Shown: positions 1-9,263, numbered from the stretch's first letter. The stretch is 64,000 bases of DNA from an uncultured Sutterella sp. (GCA_900546995.1 URFF01000002.1:11952-75951); one strand, 5' to 3'. Numbers and translations: made by a program. Notes: generated by a model not told the origin, from the letters alone.

Positions 1-4
1 TAAA

Positions 5-35
5 CCTGCGGGATCAGCCAAGTGCTACCCGCAGG
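5..35 (-). terminator. hairpin at the left edge, possible terminator
   Basis: An 8-bp inverted repeat (CCTGCGGG at 5-12, CCCGCAGG at 28-35) with a 15-nt loop. Read on the minus strand it is followed by TTTA before the window ends, so the U tract cannot be judged. It could be a second terminator behind gpmA or belong to whatever lies to the left. Confidence 0.35.
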
Positions 36-51
36 GGTTAGTGCCAAACTG

Positions 52-83
52 ACTAAAGCGCCGGCAACGCCGAGCGCTTTAGT
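52..83 (-). terminator. terminator hairpin downstream of gpmA
   Basis: ACTAAAGCGC (52-61) pairs with GCGCTTTAGT (74-83), and the loop continues the stem as CGGC/GCCG around AAC with one bulged base, giving about 14 paired bases. The U tract on the minus strand is short. It sits 27 bp after the gpmA stop, so it most likely ends that transcript. Confidence 0.6.
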
Positions 84-109
84 AAAAGAAAGTAGACAAC
101 GCTTACGGA

Positions 110-859
110 TCACTTTTTCGCTTTGCCTTGGGCGGCAACTGCAGCCATAGCCGCTTCAATCTCAGCCTGGTTGCCGAGATAGTAGTGACGAATGGGTTTC
201 ATATCGTCATCGAACTCATAAACGAGAGGACGGGCGGTGGGAATGTTCAAATGAACGATTTCCTCGTCGCTCATGTTATCGATATATTTGATCAAAGCGC
301 GAAGCGAGTTGCCATGGGCGGCAATCAACACTCGTTTACCGGCACGAATGCTCGGTTCAATTTCAGCTTTCCAATAGGGAATCACACGGGCAACGGTATC
401 TTTCAGGCACTCCGTGGCAGGAATTTCTTCCGGTTTCAAGTCTGCGTAGCGAGGATCTTTGCCAGCCCAACGTTCGTCATCGGGAGACAGCGGGTTGGGC
501 GGAATGGCGTAGGCGCGGCGCCAAATCAACACTTGTTCATCACCGTATTTCGCAGCGGTTTCGGCTTTGTTGAGACCTTGCAGGGCGCCATAGTGGCGTT
601 CATTTAAACGCCAGGAGTTTTTGATCGGCAAATAGGGACAATCCATCGCATCTAATGCAATCCAAAGCGTGTGAATGGCTCGACGCAGGACACTGGTGTA
701 GCAAAGGTCGAATTGATAACCTTCTTTTTTGAGCAATTCGCCAGCTTTACGAGCTTCTTCCCGGCCTTTTTCCGTTAAGTCAACATCGGTCCAACCGGTG
801 AAGCGGTTTTCCAAATTCCATTGGCTTTCGCCGTGGCGCATTAAAACGAGCTTGAACAT
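110..859 (-). CDS. gpmA: 2,3-bisphosphoglycerate-dependent phosphoglycerate mutase
   Basis: Cytosolic glycolytic enzyme interconverting 3- and 2-phosphoglycerate. The 249-residue protein has the usual GpmA length. The phosphohistidine motif [10 protein letters not shown] lies at residues 6-15 and the second catalytic histidine is in the AHGNSLRAL segment near 185. The motif [11 protein letters not shown] near 90 is typical of the cofactor-dependent class. The ATG at 859 follows AGAGAAACACC. The gene stands alone on the minus strand, divergent from the rhodanese-secB pair, with a strong hairpin just past its stop. Nothing looks unusual. The family assignment is very secure. Confidence 0.97.
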   Translation of the reverse strand: MFKLVLMRHGESQWNLENRFTGWTDVDLTEKGREEARKAGELLKKEGYQFDLCYTSVLRRAIHTLWIALDAMDCPYLPIKNSWRLNERHYGALQGLNKAETAAKYGDEQVLIWRRAYAIPPNPLSPDDERWAGKDPRYADLKPEEIPATECLKDTVARVIPYWKAEIEPSIRAGKRVLIAAHGNSLRALIKYIDNMSDEEIVHLNIPTARPLVYEFDDDMKPIRHYYLGNQAEIEAAMAAVAAQGKAKK

Positions 860-1042
860 GGTGTTTCTCTATGGATAAGAAAAGAATAAACAGATTCTTT
901 AATTTTAGAAGAAAATTCGGATCTTCACGGAGTTCACCACAAAAAAGTTGTAATTTGTTGTACTATCCCTCAGGACCTGAGTTGACGAGTTCATTGAGCT
1001 TGTCGCCGGTGCAATTTAGACAGCCTAAACGGTGAGAGAATC

Positions 1043-1447
1043 GTGATTGAATTTATTCTTGATAATTTATTGCTGGTTGCCGTTGTTTTGGTTTCAGGGG
1101 GCCTGTTAGCTTGGCCTTTGATTGCCGACAAGACGATGGGACCGGTCGTTGATAATGACCAGGCGATTGAGTACATCAATCGGAAAAATGCTTTTGTACT
1201 GGATGTGCGTTCTCCCAAGGAATTTAAGCGGGGGGCTATTGCCGGTTCGAAAAACATTCCTTTTGAAAACTTCGAGGCTCGTCTGGAAGAGTGTCCAAAA
1301 GATCGCCCGATTATTGTGGTCGATACGGTGCATACCTTTAGTCACAAAGCAGCGACATTGCTTCGTAAAAAAGGCTACAAGGATGTCTTTGTGTTGACTG
1401 ATGGCATTAAAGGTTGGGTTGATGCTCGACTTCCCTTTACCCGATAA
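1043..1447 (+). CDS. membrane-anchored rhodanese-like protein lacking the catalytic cysteine
   Basis: 134 residues from a GTG start with GAGAGA upstream. An N-terminal membrane segment (about residues 6-26) precedes one rhodanese domain: VLDVRSPKEFKRGAIAGSKNIP near 52-73 is the classic CH2A region. The active-site loop, normally a cysteine followed by GxR, reads VVDTVHTFSHKAA, so Asp replaces the nucleophile and sulfurtransferase activity is unlikely. In many beta- and gammaproteobacteria a rhodanese gene, grxC and secB stand together; here it is 34 bp upstream of secB and grxC is absent. A structural or binding role is inferred; the true function is unknown. Confidence 0.85.
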   Translation: MIEFILDNLLLVAVVLVSGGLLAWPLIADKTMGPVVDNDQAIEYINRKNAFVLDVRSPKEFKRGAIAGSKNIPFENFEARLEECPKDRPIIVVDTVHTFSHKAATLLRKKGYKDVFVLTDGIKGWVDARLPFTR

Positions 1448-1481
1448 ACATTGACAATTGAACCATAAAAAGGACTAAATC

Positions 1482-1988
1482 ATGGCCGAAGAAAACATGA
1501 ATGGCGAAGCCGCACAAAACCAAGAGGCAGCACCTGCCGCGGCTTTCCAATTGGAACGTTGCTACATGAAGGATGCATCGGTTGAAATGCCTCATGCTCC
1601 TGAAGTGTTCGTTAAGCCCTTGCAGAAGCAGCCGATGCTTGACATGCAGTTTGAAGTGAGCATCAAGACGCTTGACGACGCTCACCGCGAAGTGACTGTG
1701 CGTGCGACGGTTACCATCAAGGAAGAAGAAAATGTCATGTTGATTACCGAAGTAAAGCAAGCGGGTATTTTCCAAATCCGTGGCTTTACCGAAGAACAAA
1801 TGGCTCATATTTGCAATGTGGTTTGCCCGACGATTGTGTTCCCGTATTTGCGCGCTAATGTGGCCGATCTGGTTTCGCGTACCTCGATGGCCCCTGTTCA
1901 TTTGCCGGAAATGAATTTTGAGTCGTTGTATCAACAGCGTTTAGCTCAAGCTGCAGCCGCTCAAGAAAAGGCTCAACAACCGAACTAA
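1482..1988 (+). CDS. secB: protein-export chaperone SecB
   Basis: 168-residue cytosolic chaperone that holds precursor proteins unfolded and delivers them to SecA for Sec export. SecB hallmarks are visible: FQLERCYMKDASVEMPHAPE near residue 22, the beta-strand region around EVSIKTL, QAGIFQIRGF, and CPTIVFPYLRANVADLVSRT near 125. The N-terminal extension of about 20 Ala/Gln/Glu-rich residues and the acidic/Gln-rich tail are normal variation. The ATG at 1482 follows AAGGAC with good spacing. The gene is probably cotranscribed with the rhodanese-like gene and ends in a strong terminator. Confidence 0.97.
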   Translation: MAEENMNGEAAQNQEAAPAAAFQLERCYMKDASVEMPHAPEVFVKPLQKQPMLDMQFEVSIKTLDDAHREVTVRATVTIKEEENVMLITEVKQAGIFQIRGFTEEQMAHICNVVCPTIVFPYLRANVADLVSRTSMAPVHLPEMNFESLYQQRLAQAAAAQEKAQQPN

Positions 1989-2006
1989 TTTCCTGTCTTT
2001 GTACAG

Positions 2007-2051
2007 AAAGAGAAAGCGAGCAGCTTGATAGGTGTGCGCTTTCTCTTTTTT
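2007..2051 (+). terminator. intrinsic terminator after secB
   Basis: AAAGAGAAAGCG (2007-2018) pairs perfectly with CGCTTTCTCTTT (2037-2048), an 18-nt loop lies between, and a T6 run covers 2046-2051. The hairpin abuts the likely start (2055) of the next gene, the sensor kinase, and contains the alternative TTG start at 2025. Confidence 0.8.
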
Positions 2052-2054
2052 CTT

Positions 2055-3980
2055 ATGGCAAACGCAAAAACACAAGCACCTCAACTGTCTAGTCGCTTGC
2101 TCAGATTGTCACTTCTCTGGGTGGCGATACTGATTGCCTCGGTGGTCTATACCCTATTTGTGACCTGGCAGATGGAAAACGCGACAGGCATTGTCCGATC
2201 GGCCAACGTCATCCGCAATGATCTTTATCAAGTCGGATATACATTCTCAACACAAGCTCGTGATGTTGATCGTGTCGGTTTGGATGTCCAAGGTGCTGTT
2301 TGGCGTATCGACCATACTCTGACACAAGTGATGGTGGGTGACGATTCAACCTATAGTGTCATGGCCAAAGACGATCGTGTTGATAAGCTGCTAGGGACCA
2401 TTGACCAGCGTTGGCGTCAGCAAGTCAAACCTACGCTTCTTCGTTGGAATGAAGGCCATGAGTTTACAGTGCCCGAGAGGGAAGAGCTCTTAATGGACTT
2501 GTATCAGTTGAATCAACAAATTGAGCACTGGACGGCTCTCATTGATGCTCAGGCCAACCGTAATATTGTTGTGTTGCGCTACACGCAAGTGGCTTTAGGG
2601 GGCGTTTCTATCCTCAGTGTCATCGTTGTGATGTGGTTTTTGGTTGTTTCTGTGTTAAGACCGTTAAATCAGTTGGGCGAGGGGATCGAAAGACTGCGGG
2701 CTTCAGATTGGAAAACACAAGTCCACGCGGAGGCAACGCAGGAATTCTCACAAATTTCGGCGGGATTTAATGATTTAGCCAGCCACTTGGATGATGTTTA
2801 CAGCAACTTGGAGAAAAAAGTTGCAGAGAAAACGAGTTCACTGGCAGAAAAAAATGCCTATTTGACGACACTTTATGGACTGACTGCTTATTTGGGCGAG
2901 CAGCATTCGATGAATGAGCTTTACGAATCATTTTTGGTTCGCACGATGACGCTAACCGGCGCTCAGGCAGGTGATATTCGTTTGATTGACGAAGCCTCAG
3001 GTCGATGCCAGACTGTTTGGGGCAAGGGCTTTAAACACATTGACGGTAAACAGAACGCTTTATTGGAAATTTTGCCTTTACCTGCCACCGTGGATAGTCC
3101 GTACCCTCAGCGTTTAATGGAAGCGGAGATGCCGGAGGATGGGTTTTGCCGGCATAGTGGATATAAATTGGTAACGGTTTACCATATTCGGCATAAGCAG
3201 AAAAACATTGGGTTGTTTAGCCTGTATTTCAACGAAGTCCGCCCGGTTGATCCTGGTATGGATACTTTGTTGGAGAACTTAGGACGACACTTGGGGGCAG
3301 CCATCGAAAATATGCGCTTGGCGGCATTGGATCAGCAATTGGCAGTTGGGCAGGAGCGCAACCTTTTAGCTCAAAACTTACACGATTCGATTGCCCAAAC
3401 CTTGTCTTTTCTTAATCTTCAGGTGCAGATGCTCGATGATGCGTTAAAGCATCAAAATCAAGAGCAAATCAATGACGGGATCAAGCAAATCAAGGCCGGT
3501 GTCCAGGAGTGTTACGACGACGTTCGAGAGTTACTGCTGAACTTCCGGACGCGTGTCAGTAACGAAGCCTTTGACGATATTGTACGTAGCGTTTTGGATC
3601 GTTTTGAACGTCAAACTCACGTTAAGGCCCATTTGACAATGACAGGCAATGGTGTGGCGCTTAATTCGGCTCAAAAGCTTCAGGCCATTTTTATTTTGCA
3701 GGAAGCACTATCAAATGTTAGAAAGCATGCAAAAGCATCCACTGTTTTCATTTCAGTCAAAAATGGTGAAGACTTTGAAATGAAAATTATGGACGATGGC
3801 ATAGGGATTGATCCCCAACTGTTAGAATCCCGAAAGCAACGTCATGTTGGTTTGTCGATTATGAAAGAGCGGGCTCAACGAATTTCGGCAAACATTGAAA
3901 TTGAGTCTGAACCCAATCAGGGGACAACCGTACGGTTTTTCTTACCGCGAACGAAGCGTGCAGCCATTAGTGGTGACTAA
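2055..3980 (+). CDS. narX: NarX/NarQ-type nitrate-responsive sensor histidine kinase
   Basis: Inner-membrane kinase, 641 residues from ATG 2055. Transmembrane segments lie at about 21-39 and 179-201 and flank a periplasmic four-helix sensor. SANVIRNDLYQV (49-60) resembles the NarX P-box, with an Arg at 54 where NarX binds nitrate. Then come HAMP (202-250), a GAF-like region (280-425), the HisKA_3 H-box NLHDSIAQTL with His443, the N-box ALSNVRKHA and the G-box DDGIGI near 580. A TTG at 2025 in the same frame would add 10 residues but lies inside the secB terminator; neither start has a good ribosome binding site. The partner regulator follows 36 bp downstream. Nitrate as ligand is inferred from the family. 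Confidence 0.88.
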   Translation: MANAKTQAPQLSSRLLRLSLLWVAILIASVVYTLFVTWQMENATGIVRSANVIRNDLYQVGYTFSTQARDVDRVGLDVQGAVWRIDHTLTQVMVGDDSTYSVMAKDDRVDKLLGTIDQRWRQQVKPTLLRWNEGHEFTVPEREELLMDLYQLNQQIEHWTALIDAQANRNIVVLRYTQVALGGVSILSVIVVMWFLVVSVLRPLNQLGEGIERLRASDWKTQVHAEATQEFSQISAGFNDLASHLDDVYSNLEKKVAEKTSSLAEKNAYLTTLYGLTAYLGEQHSMNELYESFLVRTMTLTGAQAGDIRLIDEASGRCQTVWGKGFKHIDGKQNALLEILPLPATVDSPYPQRLMEAEMPEDGFCRHSGYKLVTVYHIRHKQKNIGLFSLYFNEVRPVDPGMDTLLENLGRHLGAAIENMRLAALDQQLAVGQERNLLAQNLHDSIAQTLSFLNLQVQMLDDALKHQNQEQINDGIKQIKAGVQECYDDVRELLLNFRTRVSNEAFDDIVRSVLDRFERQTHVKAHLTMTGNGVALNSAQKLQAIFILQEALSNVRKHAKASTVFISVKNGEDFEMKIMDDGIGIDPQLLESRKQRHVGLSIMKERAQRISANIEIESEPNQGTTVRFFLPRTKRAAISGD

Positions 3981-4016
3981 TGCACCAATGGCTGCGTTCA
4001 CGGTGAAGGGTTTTTA

Positions 4017-4718
4017 ATGTCGGAGAGTTCAATGTCAATTCGAATTTTATTAGTTGATGATCACACACTGTTTCGTTCCGGTTTAAAAGCTTTGTTATCG
4101 CGTCAAGATGATTTTGAGGTGGTTGGTGAGGCTTCTGATGGCTTGGAAGGTGTCAAGTTGGCCGAACAGCTTCAACCTGATTTGGTCCTTCTTGATCTGG
4201 ATATGCCGGTCATGAACGGAACCGAAGCATTGGCTCAAATGATGGAAATGAACCGACAGTTGCCGGTAGTGATGTTGACGGTGAGTGAAGACGCCGACGA
4301 TTTAAAAGAAGCGTTCGTACTGGGAGCCCGTGGCTATTTGGTTAAAAATATTGATGCGGATTATCTCGTTAACAGTATCCGTAAGATTGTGGCGGGCGAA
4401 AGCGTGATGTCACCGGAAATGACCAGTAAATTTGTTAACGGTATCCGTGCGAAGAACCTGAGCTTAATGCCAGAAGTAAGGCCTGAAACCGTTCGTAGTC
4501 TGACGGAGCGAGAGCGCCAAATTTTAGGCTGTTTGGCTCAGGGAGCGAGCAATCGAGAAATGGCCCAAATGCTGAATATGTCAGAAAGCACGGTCAAGGC
4601 ACACTTACAGCGGATTATGCGTCGATTCGATTTCAGCTCCCGAGTGCAGGCGGCCGTTTTTGCTGCCGAGCGTCATATGGATCGCTATCTATTAGAAAGC
4701 TTGCAGCAGAAAAATTAA
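4017..4718 (+). CDS. narL: NarL/FixJ-family response regulator
   Basis: 233-residue DNA-binding partner of the preceding kinase. The receiver has the acidic pair D14-D15, phosphoacceptor Asp60 in VLLDLDMPVMNG and Lys110 in GYLVKN. The C-terminal LuxR-type helix-turn-helix is LTERERQILGCLAQGASNRE and on (163-227). GAAGGG at 4005-4010 suits ATG 4017; a second in-frame ATG at 4032 has its own GGAGAG. The pair would be expected to adjust anaerobic respiratory genes to nitrate or nitrite. No nitrate reductase genes lie in this window, so targets are unseen. Confidence 0.9.
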   Translation: MSESSMSIRILLVDDHTLFRSGLKALLSRQDDFEVVGEASDGLEGVKLAEQLQPDLVLLDLDMPVMNGTEALAQMMEMNRQLPVVMLTVSEDADDLKEAFVLGARGYLVKNIDADYLVNSIRKIVAGESVMSPEMTSKFVNGIRAKNLSLMPEVRPETVRSLTERERQILGCLAQGASNREMAQMLNMSESTVKAHLQRIMRRFDFSSRVQAAVFAAERHMDRYLLESLQQKN

Positions 4719-4748
4719 ATTTCCAACCGCACAAGTCTGTGCGGTTGG
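4718..4748 (-). terminator. terminator between narL and trmL
   Basis: CCAACCGCACA (4723-4733) and TGTGCGGTTGG (4738-4748) form a perfect 11-bp stem with an AGTC loop. On the minus strand it is followed by a U-rich stretch (AAATTTAATTTTT), so it best fits the 3' end of trmL. It may also end the convergent narL transcript. Confidence 0.75.
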
Positions 4749-4759
4749 CCTAATGTCAA

Positions 4760-5236
4760 TTAAATGCCGCCCGTGTATCCGTTTTGTCGCCAGGCTTCAT
4801 AGACGGTGACTGCGACGGAATTGGATAAATTCAACGAACGGTTGTTTGGTCTCATCGGTAAGCGGATTCGCTGCTCAGTTGGAAAACTGTTACGGATAGC
4901 GTCTGGTAATCCATGTCCTTCGCTACCGAAGACAAACCAATCTCCTGGTAAAAATTTTGATTCTGCAAAGGGGTGCGAGCCCTTTGTCGTCATAGCAAAC
5001 ATACGACTTCGATCCGGATTTTCCGTTGCTAGAAAATCGTCAAAGCTTTTATGTACTTTGACTGTTGCATACTCATGGTAGTCCAAACCGGCTCGAATCA
5101 TGTGTTTGTCATCTAATGAAAATCCTAGCGGTTCAACTAAATGCAATTCGCATCCGGTGTTTGCACAGAGTCGAATGATGTTTCCGGTATTAGGCGGAAT
5201 TTCTGGAGCAACTAAAACAACTTTAAACATATTCAT
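4760..5236 (-). CDS. trmL: tRNA (cytidine/uridine-34-2'-O)-methyltransferase TrmL
   Basis: 158-residue SPOUT-class enzyme that uses S-adenosylmethionine to methylate the wobble-base ribose of tRNA-Leu isoacceptors. The family signatures are [18 protein letters not shown] (residues 11-28), FGSEGHGLP near 102-110 and [20 protein letters not shown] near 124-143, which build the trefoil knot. Length matches E. coli TrmL. The start overlaps the end of rpoH by 14 bp, with a second in-frame ATG 6 bp later. It is the last gene of the leftward ftsE-ftsX-rpoH-trmL run, so translational coupling to rpoH is likely. Confidence 0.94.
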   Translation of the reverse strand: MNMFKVVLVAPEIPPNTGNIIRLCANTGCELHLVEPLGFSLDDKHMIRAGLDYHEYATVKVHKSFDDFLATENPDRSRMFAMTTKGSHPFAESKFLPGDWFVFGSEGHGLPDAIRNSFPTEQRIRLPMRPNNRSLNLSNSVAVTVYEAWRQNGYTGGI

Positions 5237-6155
5237 CAGCAGGCGCTGTGAGCGCCTTTCTCATTTTGATTAACGCATTTTTCTCGATTTGGCGAACGCG
5301 CTCTGCGGAAACTCCCAATTCTTTGGCAAGTTCTTGCAGGGTTTTGGGCGCTAGATTGCCATTCTCATCTTCGTTGAGCCAGCGCGCTTGAATGACTTTT
5401 CGACTTCGTTCATCCAAACTCAGTAAGGCCTGCCGAATTCCCTCGCGTTGCATTCGCTCTTCGTCTTTTTGTTCAAGTACCTGTGAGGGCTCATCTTTTT
5501 CGGACGATAACCATTGAATCGGGGCATTCGTTGCGCCGTCTTCATCTTCTTCAGTTGGAGTGTCCAGCGATGTGTCATTGCCGTACATACGCTGCTCCAT
5601 TTCCAATACTTCCGAAGGCTTGACATCCAATGTATGGGCTATTTTGTCTGCCTGTGAATAGGTCAGCGCATTTTCACCCCGCATGGAACGAAGATTAAAG
5701 AAAAGTTTTCGTTGAGCCTTTGTGGTTGCCAGTTTAACTTGTCGCCAATTTTTAATAATGTAGTCTTGAATTTCTGAGCGAATCCAGTATTCGGCAAATG
5801 TCATCAGACGCGCGCCATGGGATGGATCAAAGTGCTTGATGGCCTTCATTAAGCCGATGTTGCCTTCTTGGATGAGATCGGCGTGGGGGATGCCATAGCC
5901 GAGGTACGAGCGCGCTATCGCGATGACCAGCCGTAAATGGGCCATAACAAGGTCACGACCGGCAGCCATATCATTGTCATTGTGTAAGCGCTCCATCAAG
6001 CGCTTTTCTTCCTCATAAGACAAAATAGGCACACGATTAGCAGCCTGGATGTAGGCATCCAAGTTTCCCAAACTGGGGATAACGGCAGGTACCTTGCTTT
6101 GGTAGGGGACCAGCGCACCGCCGGAGGCATTTTTTTCGTTTTTGGTTTCAGCCAT
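5223..6155 (-). CDS. rpoH: heat-shock sigma factor sigma-32
   Basis: RNA polymerase sigma factor for heat-shock promoters. From ATG 6155 it has 310 residues; an upstream TTG (6203) in the end of ftsX would add 16. Region 2 contains [20 protein letters not shown], the RpoH box reads QRKLFFNLR, and the C-terminal region 4.2 helix-turn-helix is [20 protein letters not shown]. An insertion rich in Glu/Asp (TPTEEDEDG and on) sits between regions 2 and 4. The RpoH box separates it from RpoD and RpoS. It lies directly behind ftsEX, as in many proteobacteria. Confidence 0.96.
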   Translation of the reverse strand: MAETKNEKNASGGALVPYQSKVPAVIPSLGNLDAYIQAANRVPILSYEEEKRLMERLHNDNDMAAGRDLVMAHLRLVIAIARSYLGYGIPHADLIQEGNIGLMKAIKHFDPSHGARLMTFAEYWIRSEIQDYIIKNWRQVKLATTKAQRKLFFNLRSMRGENALTYSQADKIAHTLDVKPSEVLEMEQRMYGNDTSLDTPTEEDEDGATNAPIQWLSSEKDEPSQVLEQKDEERMQREGIRQALLSLDERSRKVIQARWLNEDENGNLAPKTLQELAKELGVSAERVRQIEKNALIKMRKALTAPADEYV

Positions 6156-6177
6156 GGGAATGCTCAAGGTGGGCGAT

Positions 6178-7089
6178 TTAATCGATACGTTCGATTTTCG
6201 CAATAGCCCGTTGGGTAATGATGCTTGCGATCAAGCCACCCAAGAGGGAACAAAACACAATAAAGCCGGCATTGAATTCCCAGGGTAAGGTGGAAATCAC
6301 GATGGAGGTTCCATACTGATTTCCGACACTTTGCAATGCTTCATTTAAAAAACCGGTCGCAAAGCGTGATAAGCCCAAGGCAATGACGGCGGCTAACCCC
6401 ATTGTTAAGAATCCTCGCCAGGCATACGGTCGAATGGAAAAAGAAGCTGAGGCACCGAAAAGATACAACATGCTCAGCTCATTTTTTTGAGCATCCGTGG
6501 CAAGACGTACACTTGCGGTGATCACGCAGACGAGCAACATCAGGGTAATGATCGTAAATATAACACCAAGGTTAAACAAGGCGTCGTAAATTGCGTTTAA
6601 TTTTGTTAACCAGGTGCTGTCGTAGGCAACCATATCAACGCCAGAGAGCTTTTCAATGTTTTTCGCTGTTTTCTCAATATCTTCGGGAGCCATATTTTGA
6701 TCTAACGTCACGATAATCAAATCCGGTAACGGATTGGCTGATTTATCGTTATTGTTTGTTTTGATTCCCAAATTTTCATTGAGCGCTTTAAAGGCTTCTT
6801 CTTTAGGTATGGTCGTAATTTTCATGACATGCTCATGACGACCAATTCGAGCCTCAAGGTTGGTCATTTGGCTTTTTGTGATGCCATCATCGGTAAAGAC
6901 GGTGACTTCGGGTGATACGGGAACCGACCGCAAAGGTTCTGAAAGACCATAGACGATACTGGCAACAAACACAGGAATCGTCAAAGAGAGGCTTGCCAGT
7001 GCGAGCGCAAGGAAAAACAACCCTTTGGCATTGTTAATGCCACGCAATACCTGTTGAAGCGCCCATGCGCGAGAAGACAAAAAACTCAT
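6178..7089 (-). CDS. ftsX: cell division protein FtsX
   Basis: 303-residue inner-membrane partner of FtsE, which regulates periplasmic murein hydrolases at the division septum. A first transmembrane segment spans about residues 21-43, a periplasmic domain follows (about 44-165), then three C-terminal membrane segments with the FtsX permease fold (for example LGVIFTIITLMLLVCVITASVR). Its start overlaps the ftsE stop by 4 bp, the usual coupling. The 3' end runs into the start region of rpoH. Length and topology are normal. Confidence 0.94.
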   Translation of the reverse strand: MSFLSSRAWALQQVLRGINNAKGLFFLALALASLSLTIPVFVASIVYGLSEPLRSVPVSPEVTVFTDDGITKSQMTNLEARIGRHEHVMKITTIPKEEAFKALNENLGIKTNNNDKSANPLPDLIIVTLDQNMAPEDIEKTAKNIEKLSGVDMVAYDSTWLTKLNAIYDALFNLGVIFTIITLMLLVCVITASVRLATDAQKNELSMLYLFGASASFSIRPYAWRGFLTMGLAAVIALGLSRFATGFLNEALQSVGNQYGTSIVISTLPWEFNAGFIVFCSLLGGLIASIITQRAIAKIERID

Positions 7090-7772
7090 CGCAGAGCCTC
7101 ATGTTGAGAAGCGAAACGGACCTCACGATAGGGAATACCGTAAGGAGTGAGTAAAAGGTGCGAGGCCACAATAACGGTTACACCGGCGCTGGCAAACTCA
7201 CCAAGTAGATTAATAAGCGTTTGAGCATTGTTAGCGTCTAAATGAGCAGCTGGTTCATCGGCCAAAATTAAAACCGGTAAATTCACGACGGCCCGAGCTA
7301 GACTCACTTGCTGCCGCTGACCTGAAGAGAGGTCAATTGGCATCGCATAAGCTAATTCTGAAACATGGCAGCGTGAAAGAGCCGCCAGCGCCTGCTGACG
7401 AGCTTGGGCAGTTGTCGCTTCCGCAGCAAGCGCAGGCAACATGACATTTTCCAAAATCGAGCGATCGGGTAAAAGCGGTGAGTCTTGCATCATCAGACCG
7501 ATCGCCCGTCGAAGCCAACGCCTCTGGAGGATGGAAAAATTCTGAACGTCTTCGCCGGCGACCCGCACGGCTCCCTTGGTGGGATTTAATAAGCCTGCAA
7601 TTAACCGCAAAACAGTGGATTTTCCACACCCAGTGTCACCATGCAAAACGACAAACTCTCCGCGATAAATTTTCACAGAGACATCGCGCAACACCTGCAT
7701 GTCATCAAAGTCCATGAAAACATGGGCTAATTCCACGAGGGGGTTGTCTTGGGGAACAATGGGGTTTGTCAT
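7086..7772 (-). CDS. ftsE: cell division ATP-binding protein FtsE
   Basis: 228-residue ABC ATPase of the FtsEX complex. Walker A is GDTGCGKST (residues 45-53), Walker B is LILADEPAAHLD, and the switch histidine is in IVASHLL. The signature motif reads LSSGQRQQVSLARAVV instead of the common LSGGEQQRV, and Walker A has TGCG where FtsE usually has SGAG, so this copy is divergent. Identity rests on size and on its overlap with ftsX. The start lies 13 bp behind ppx, so the whole rsmD-to-trmL run may be one transcript. Confidence 0.9.
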   Translation of the reverse strand: MTNPIVPQDNPLVELAHVFMDFDDMQVLRDVSVKIYRGEFVVLHGDTGCGKSTVLRLIAGLLNPTKGAVRVAGEDVQNFSILQRRWLRRAIGLMMQDSPLLPDRSILENVMLPALAAEATTAQARQQALAALSRCHVSELAYAMPIDLSSGQRQQVSLARAVVNLPVLILADEPAAHLDANNAQTLINLLGEFASAGVTVIVASHLLLTPYGIPYREVRFASQHEALR

Positions 7773-7785
7773 GAAAATCTAAAAA

Positions 7786-9258
7786 TCAGCAATAACGAAA
7801 GTCAAAGGTATATTGTACGGCTTTCCAGTGGCTTACTTCACATCCCAAGAGGAATTTTATTAAAGGATGGGTTTCCAACCAGTTCTTGGATAGGATTTGA
7901 AGTTCAAAATGGTTGGTTCCCAATGAAAGAAGCCGGAGTTCGGGTAATGCTGTGCGCGTTCTTTCCTGAGCGAAGATGCAGGCTAGGCGTAGGCAAAGTA
8001 ACGATAAAGTCCAAGCGGAGTCCCTCATTTGAGTATTAAAAGCTTGAAGTTCTCCACGTTGAGCCAGGATCAAATCCGCAATCCAGCGCTGAGATGATGC
8101 CGAGAATCCAACAAGATCGGCATGCTCAACGATATAGGCTCCATGGTGATGGAATCCATTATGACTGATATTCGTTCCGATCTCGTGAAGTTGTGCCGCC
8201 CAATGAAGGCATTTTTTCTCTTCATCCAAACCATCCGGAATGAGTGAGCGCATGAGCGCCGCACTTAAAGAGTCAACACGAGTAGTTTGTTCACGGTCCC
8301 ACTGAACAAGGGACAAAAGCCTGTTAATGCTTTGGGTCCTGCAGTCATTATGGTTAAGTTTATCGAGCAGGTCGTAGAGCACTCCCATGCGTAGCGCTCC
8401 TGAGGAAAATGCCATCTGATTGATTTCCAAGGCATCAAAAACAGCACATAACACCGCAAGGCCTCCGGCGATGACATCTTTTCTGGACTGGTGCAGATCT
8501 TCAAGTTGAAGCTTTTTTATTTCGCCGCAATCAATGAAATAGTCGCGAATTCTGTGAAGATCTTCCCGTGTGATGATCTCATTGTTAAGACCAAGCGTCC
8601 GAGCGATGGAACAAATCGCCTCCATGGAGCCAGAGGAGCCATAGGCTTCATCCCAGATCCGCGGAGCGCTGAAAACCTTTCTGGCTTCGATCAAATGGGA
8701 GTAAGCCGCCAGTTGCGCAGCTTCAAAGCGACTGCGTGAGATAATGCCGTCGGCAAAATAAGCAAGTGTCAAACTCACGCATCCGACATGAAAAGAATTG
8801 CAAACTTGGGCTTGGTAGCCTTGACCCACTGAAAGTTCGGTAGATGCCCCACCAATGTCAACAATAAGACGGCGAGCTAGGGATGGTTGCAGAGCGTGAG
8901 AGCAGCCCACAAAAATAAGTCGCGCCTCTTCGTTACCTCTTAAGACTTCAATGGGATAGCCGAGTGCTTTTTGGGCCTTTTCGATAAATTCCGGTGCGTT
9001 TTTTGCGACACGCAAGGTCTGGGTTCCAACGGCTCGCACGTGGCTAGTTGGGAAACCGACTAAAAGGCTCTTAAATCTCGAAAGTGTATTGAGCGCTCGT
9101 TGCTGAGCGGCTAAGGAAAGGTTTCCCGCGTCATCCAACCCGGCAGCGATTCTGACACCTTCTTTGAAGTAGCTTTCAGGAACAATCTCGTTGGCTTCAA
9201 CACGACCGATTTGTAATCGAAAACTATTAGAGCCGAGATCGACAGAGGCAACATGCAT
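7786..9258 (-). CDS. ppx: Ppx/GppA exopolyphosphatase or pppGpp phosphatase
   Basis: 490-residue member of the ASKHA superfamily that removes terminal phosphate from polyphosphate and/or hydrolyses pppGpp. The N-terminal phosphate loop is VDLGSNSFRLQIGRV (residues 6-20), the second nucleotide motif is VDIGGASTELSVG near 137, and GALRMGVLYD near 290 is typical. The C-terminal third resembles the HD-like helical domain (HWAAQLHEIGTNISHNGFHHH). Sequence alone does not separate Ppx from GppA. It lies 5 bp after coaD. ppk is not nearby. Confidence 0.88.
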   Translation of the reverse strand: MHVASVDLGSNSFRLQIGRVEANEIVPESYFKEGVRIAAGLDDAGNLSLAAQQRALNTLSRFKSLLVGFPTSHVRAVGTQTLRVAKNAPEFIEKAQKALGYPIEVLRGNEEARLIFVGCSHALQPSLARRLIVDIGGASTELSVGQGYQAQVCNSFHVGCVSLTLAYFADGIISRSRFEAAQLAAYSHLIEARKVFSAPRIWDEAYGSSGSMEAICSIARTLGLNNEIITREDLHRIRDYFIDCGEIKKLQLEDLHQSRKDVIAGGLAVLCAVFDALEINQMAFSSGALRMGVLYDLLDKLNHNDCRTQSINRLLSLVQWDREQTTRVDSLSAALMRSLIPDGLDEEKKCLHWAAQLHEIGTNISHNGFHHHGAYIVEHADLVGFSASSQRWIADLILAQRGELQAFNTQMRDSAWTLSLLCLRLACIFAQERTRTALPELRLLSLGTNHFELQILSKNWLETHPLIKFLLGCEVSHWKAVQYTFDFRYC

Positions 9259-9263
9259 TCGTT

